A stretch of DNA of 15,469 bases from Anaerolineales bacterium UBA2232 (GTDB lineage Bacteria; Chloroflexota; Anaerolineae; UBA2200). The notes below the pieces were generated by a model that saw only the letters and a list, made by a program, of their open reading frames with translations, had not been told where the DNA came from and ran no database searches. Shown here one piece after another: positions 14,499 to 15,469 of the stretch. The position numbers and the translations under genes were made by a program. The stretch's first letter is position 1, and each line of letters begins with the position of its first letter. Where the stretch lies: the NCBI GenBank assembly GCA_002348045.1, contig DDYO01000229.1:2428-17896 (forward strand), read 5' to 3'.

Positions 14499-14680
14499 GC
14501 GTCGCCTGCTGTGCGCGTGATGCAAGCGCAAGTTTTGAGCCAACACTTTGGTTTGATCGGGAACCAGACTCCCGGCGGCACTGTAGTAGCTCGTCAGAGT
14601 GAGGCAAACCCGCTAGGTTAGGTACCCACCTGCAACAGCAGGTTCAAAACAAGTCTGCACACGGCACGGCGGGGACGCCT
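14499..14680 (+). ncRNA. ssrS: 6S RNA candidate (RNA polymerase regulator)
   Basis: 6S RNA binds housekeeping RNA polymerase by mimicking an open promoter. Seen here: the ends pair, 14499-14523 with 14657-14678, giving 22 base pairs (two G-U) with single-base bulges at G14504, G14515 and A14520. The next segment, GCAAGCG...TTTTGAGCC (14522-14541), resembles the 5' central bubble of E. coli 6S, which also has GCAAGCG and UGAGCC. On the 3' side a small hairpin CCTGC-AACA-GCAGG (14629-14642) is followed by GTTCAAAAC...GTCTGC, matching the position and flanks of the E. coli bubble hairpin. GTTTTGAGCC can also pair with GGTTCAAAAC (14641-14650), an alternative closed state. The terminal domain includes GGTTTG/CAAACC (14550-14555, 14605-14610). 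Length of about 180 nt is typical. The stem is followed by TTCTGTTT. Comparison is from memory; no covariance search was done. Confidence 0.72.
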
Positions 14681-14700
14681 TCTGTTTGCGGAAGGGTGGC

Positions 14701-15469
14701 ATGAAAAGGGATCGAGTTGCCGACGGGATCTATACCTTCACCAGTGAGATGTACGCTCAGGCAACAGCCGGCGTCTTCTTCACATCCGAGGGCACGATCG
14801 TAATCGACACCCTTCCTTTCCCCCAGGAAACCCGCGAAATGCTGGCGCTTATCCGGGAGCGAGGGCAGGGCGCCGTCCGCTATGTGGTCAACACCCACTA
14901 CCACTCCGACCACACCAACGGCACGTTTCTGTTCCCCGACGCCGAGACCATCGGTCATACCCAATGTCGAGAGGTGCTGAGGGAACGAGGCTCGCAGAGT
15001 CTTGAAGAGGCCAAGCGTGATACCCCGGCCCTCGCCGAGGTTCGGGTGCAGCTGCCCAACATCGTCTTTGAGCAAGAGATGTACATTCACCTGGGTGAAA
15101 GGTCTCTGCACCTAGTGGCTCTGCCGGGCCACACGCCTGACTCCATTGGTGTTATGATCGAAGGGGACCGCATCTTGTTTGCCGGCGATGCTGTCCTCCC
15201 TGTCCCGTACATCGTGTTCGGAGACTTGCAGCAAACCCTCCACTCTTTGCGAACCGTTCGCTCGCTGCGCCCAGAGAGCGTTGTACAGGGACATGGCCAG
15301 CTCCTTCTCAAGGGTGAGCTGAGCGAGGAACTCGAGTCCAGCAATCGCTACCTCGAAGCCATCAACGAAAGGGTCCGGAAGCTTGTTGATCAGGGAGCGC
15401 CTGTTACAGCGTTGCGTTCGATAGACATCGAATCGTGCGGCAAGTCCCGAGTACCCTTGGACGGATTGA
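14701..15469 (+). CDS. Metallo-beta-lactamase-fold hydrolase (3' end outside window)
   Basis: At least 256 codons, open to the right edge. All metal-ligand motifs are present: HYHSDH (His66, His68, Asp70, His71), PGHTPDS (His144), AGDAV (Asp163) and QGHG (His198). The layout fits the general MBL-fold hydrolase group (glyoxalase II-like, quinoprotein relay or SoxH-like proteins), so the substrate could be a thioester, lactone or other ester. There is no signal peptide, so it should be cytosolic. ATG 14701 has GGAAGG 5 nt upstream. It begins only about 20 nt after the end of the 6S RNA candidate, with no separate promoter seen, so it may depend on readthrough from that promoter or on one inside the RNA gene. 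Confidence 0.9.
   Translation, partial: MKRDRVADGIYTFTSEMYAQATAGVFFTSEGTIVIDTLPFPQETREMLALIRERGQGAVRYVVNTHYHSDHTNGTFLFPDAETIGHTQCREVLRERGSQSLEEAKRDTPALAEVRVQLPNIVFEQEMYIHLGERSLHLVALPGHTPDSIGVMIEGDRILFAGDAVLPVPYIVFGDLQQTLHSLRTVRSLRPESVVQGHGQLLLKGELSEELESSNRYLEAINERVRKLVDQGAPVTALRSIDIESCGKSRVPLDGL

Noticed and set aside
14376..14621. 81-residue plus-strand frame over the 6S region
   Set aside because: It starts upstream of the promoter, has no ribosome binding site or motif, and the region is better explained as structured RNA.
14644..15111. 155-residue minus-strand frame opposite the hydrolase
   Set aside because: It is antisense to the MBL-fold gene, whose plus-strand motifs are complete.

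Overview
The window is about 15.5 kb of GC-rich bacterial chromosome, densely packed with short transcription units on both strands. No rRNA, tRNA, transposase, integrase or CRISPR array was seen. The lipoprotein style (lipobox followed by a Pro/Thr-rich linker), the short stand-alone citryl-CoA lyase, the Tat-lipoprotein sulfite-oxidase-fold enzyme and the heterodimeric ABC exporter would fit Chloroflexota or a similar GC-rich, metabolically versatile lineage. That assignment is inference; no marker gene fixes it.

Layout, left to right. (1) An ornithine cyclodeaminase/mu-crystallin family gene (minus) runs off the left edge, preceded by a small lipoprotein gene (minus) whose best promoter lies about 285 nt upstream, leaving a long unexplained leader. 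(2) An autoregulated drug-export operon (minus, 6253 down to 1928) consists of a TetR repressor and two ABC half-transporters forming a degenerate/consensus ATPase pair; a perfect 17-bp palindrome sits just downstream of the promoter. (3) An aldo/keto reductase (minus) is divergent from a two-gene operon (plus) of a hotdog thioesterase and a calcineurin-like phosphoesterase with overlapping ends. (4) A citryl-CoA lyase (minus) is divergent from a DHA2-type MFS exporter (plus), with overlapping promoters. (5) A trans-sulfuration-family PLP enzyme (minus) faces the MFS gene across a 38-bp perfect palindrome. (6) A Tat-exported molybdopterin lipoprotein (minus). (7) On the right edge, plus strand, a sigma70 promoter feeds a roughly 180-nt structured region that looks like 6S RNA, followed within about 20 nt by a complete-motif metallo-beta-lactamase-fold hydrolase that runs off the window.

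The most notable item is the 6S RNA candidate at 14499-14680. Its two ends pair in a 22-bp closing stem, it has a central-bubble region with a small 3' hairpin and a GCAAGCG...UGAGCC stretch resembling E. coli SsrS, and its promoter places the transcription start at the base of the stem. Nearly every transcription unit has a readable -35/-10 pair with 16-17 bp spacing, which supported the start-site choices given here.
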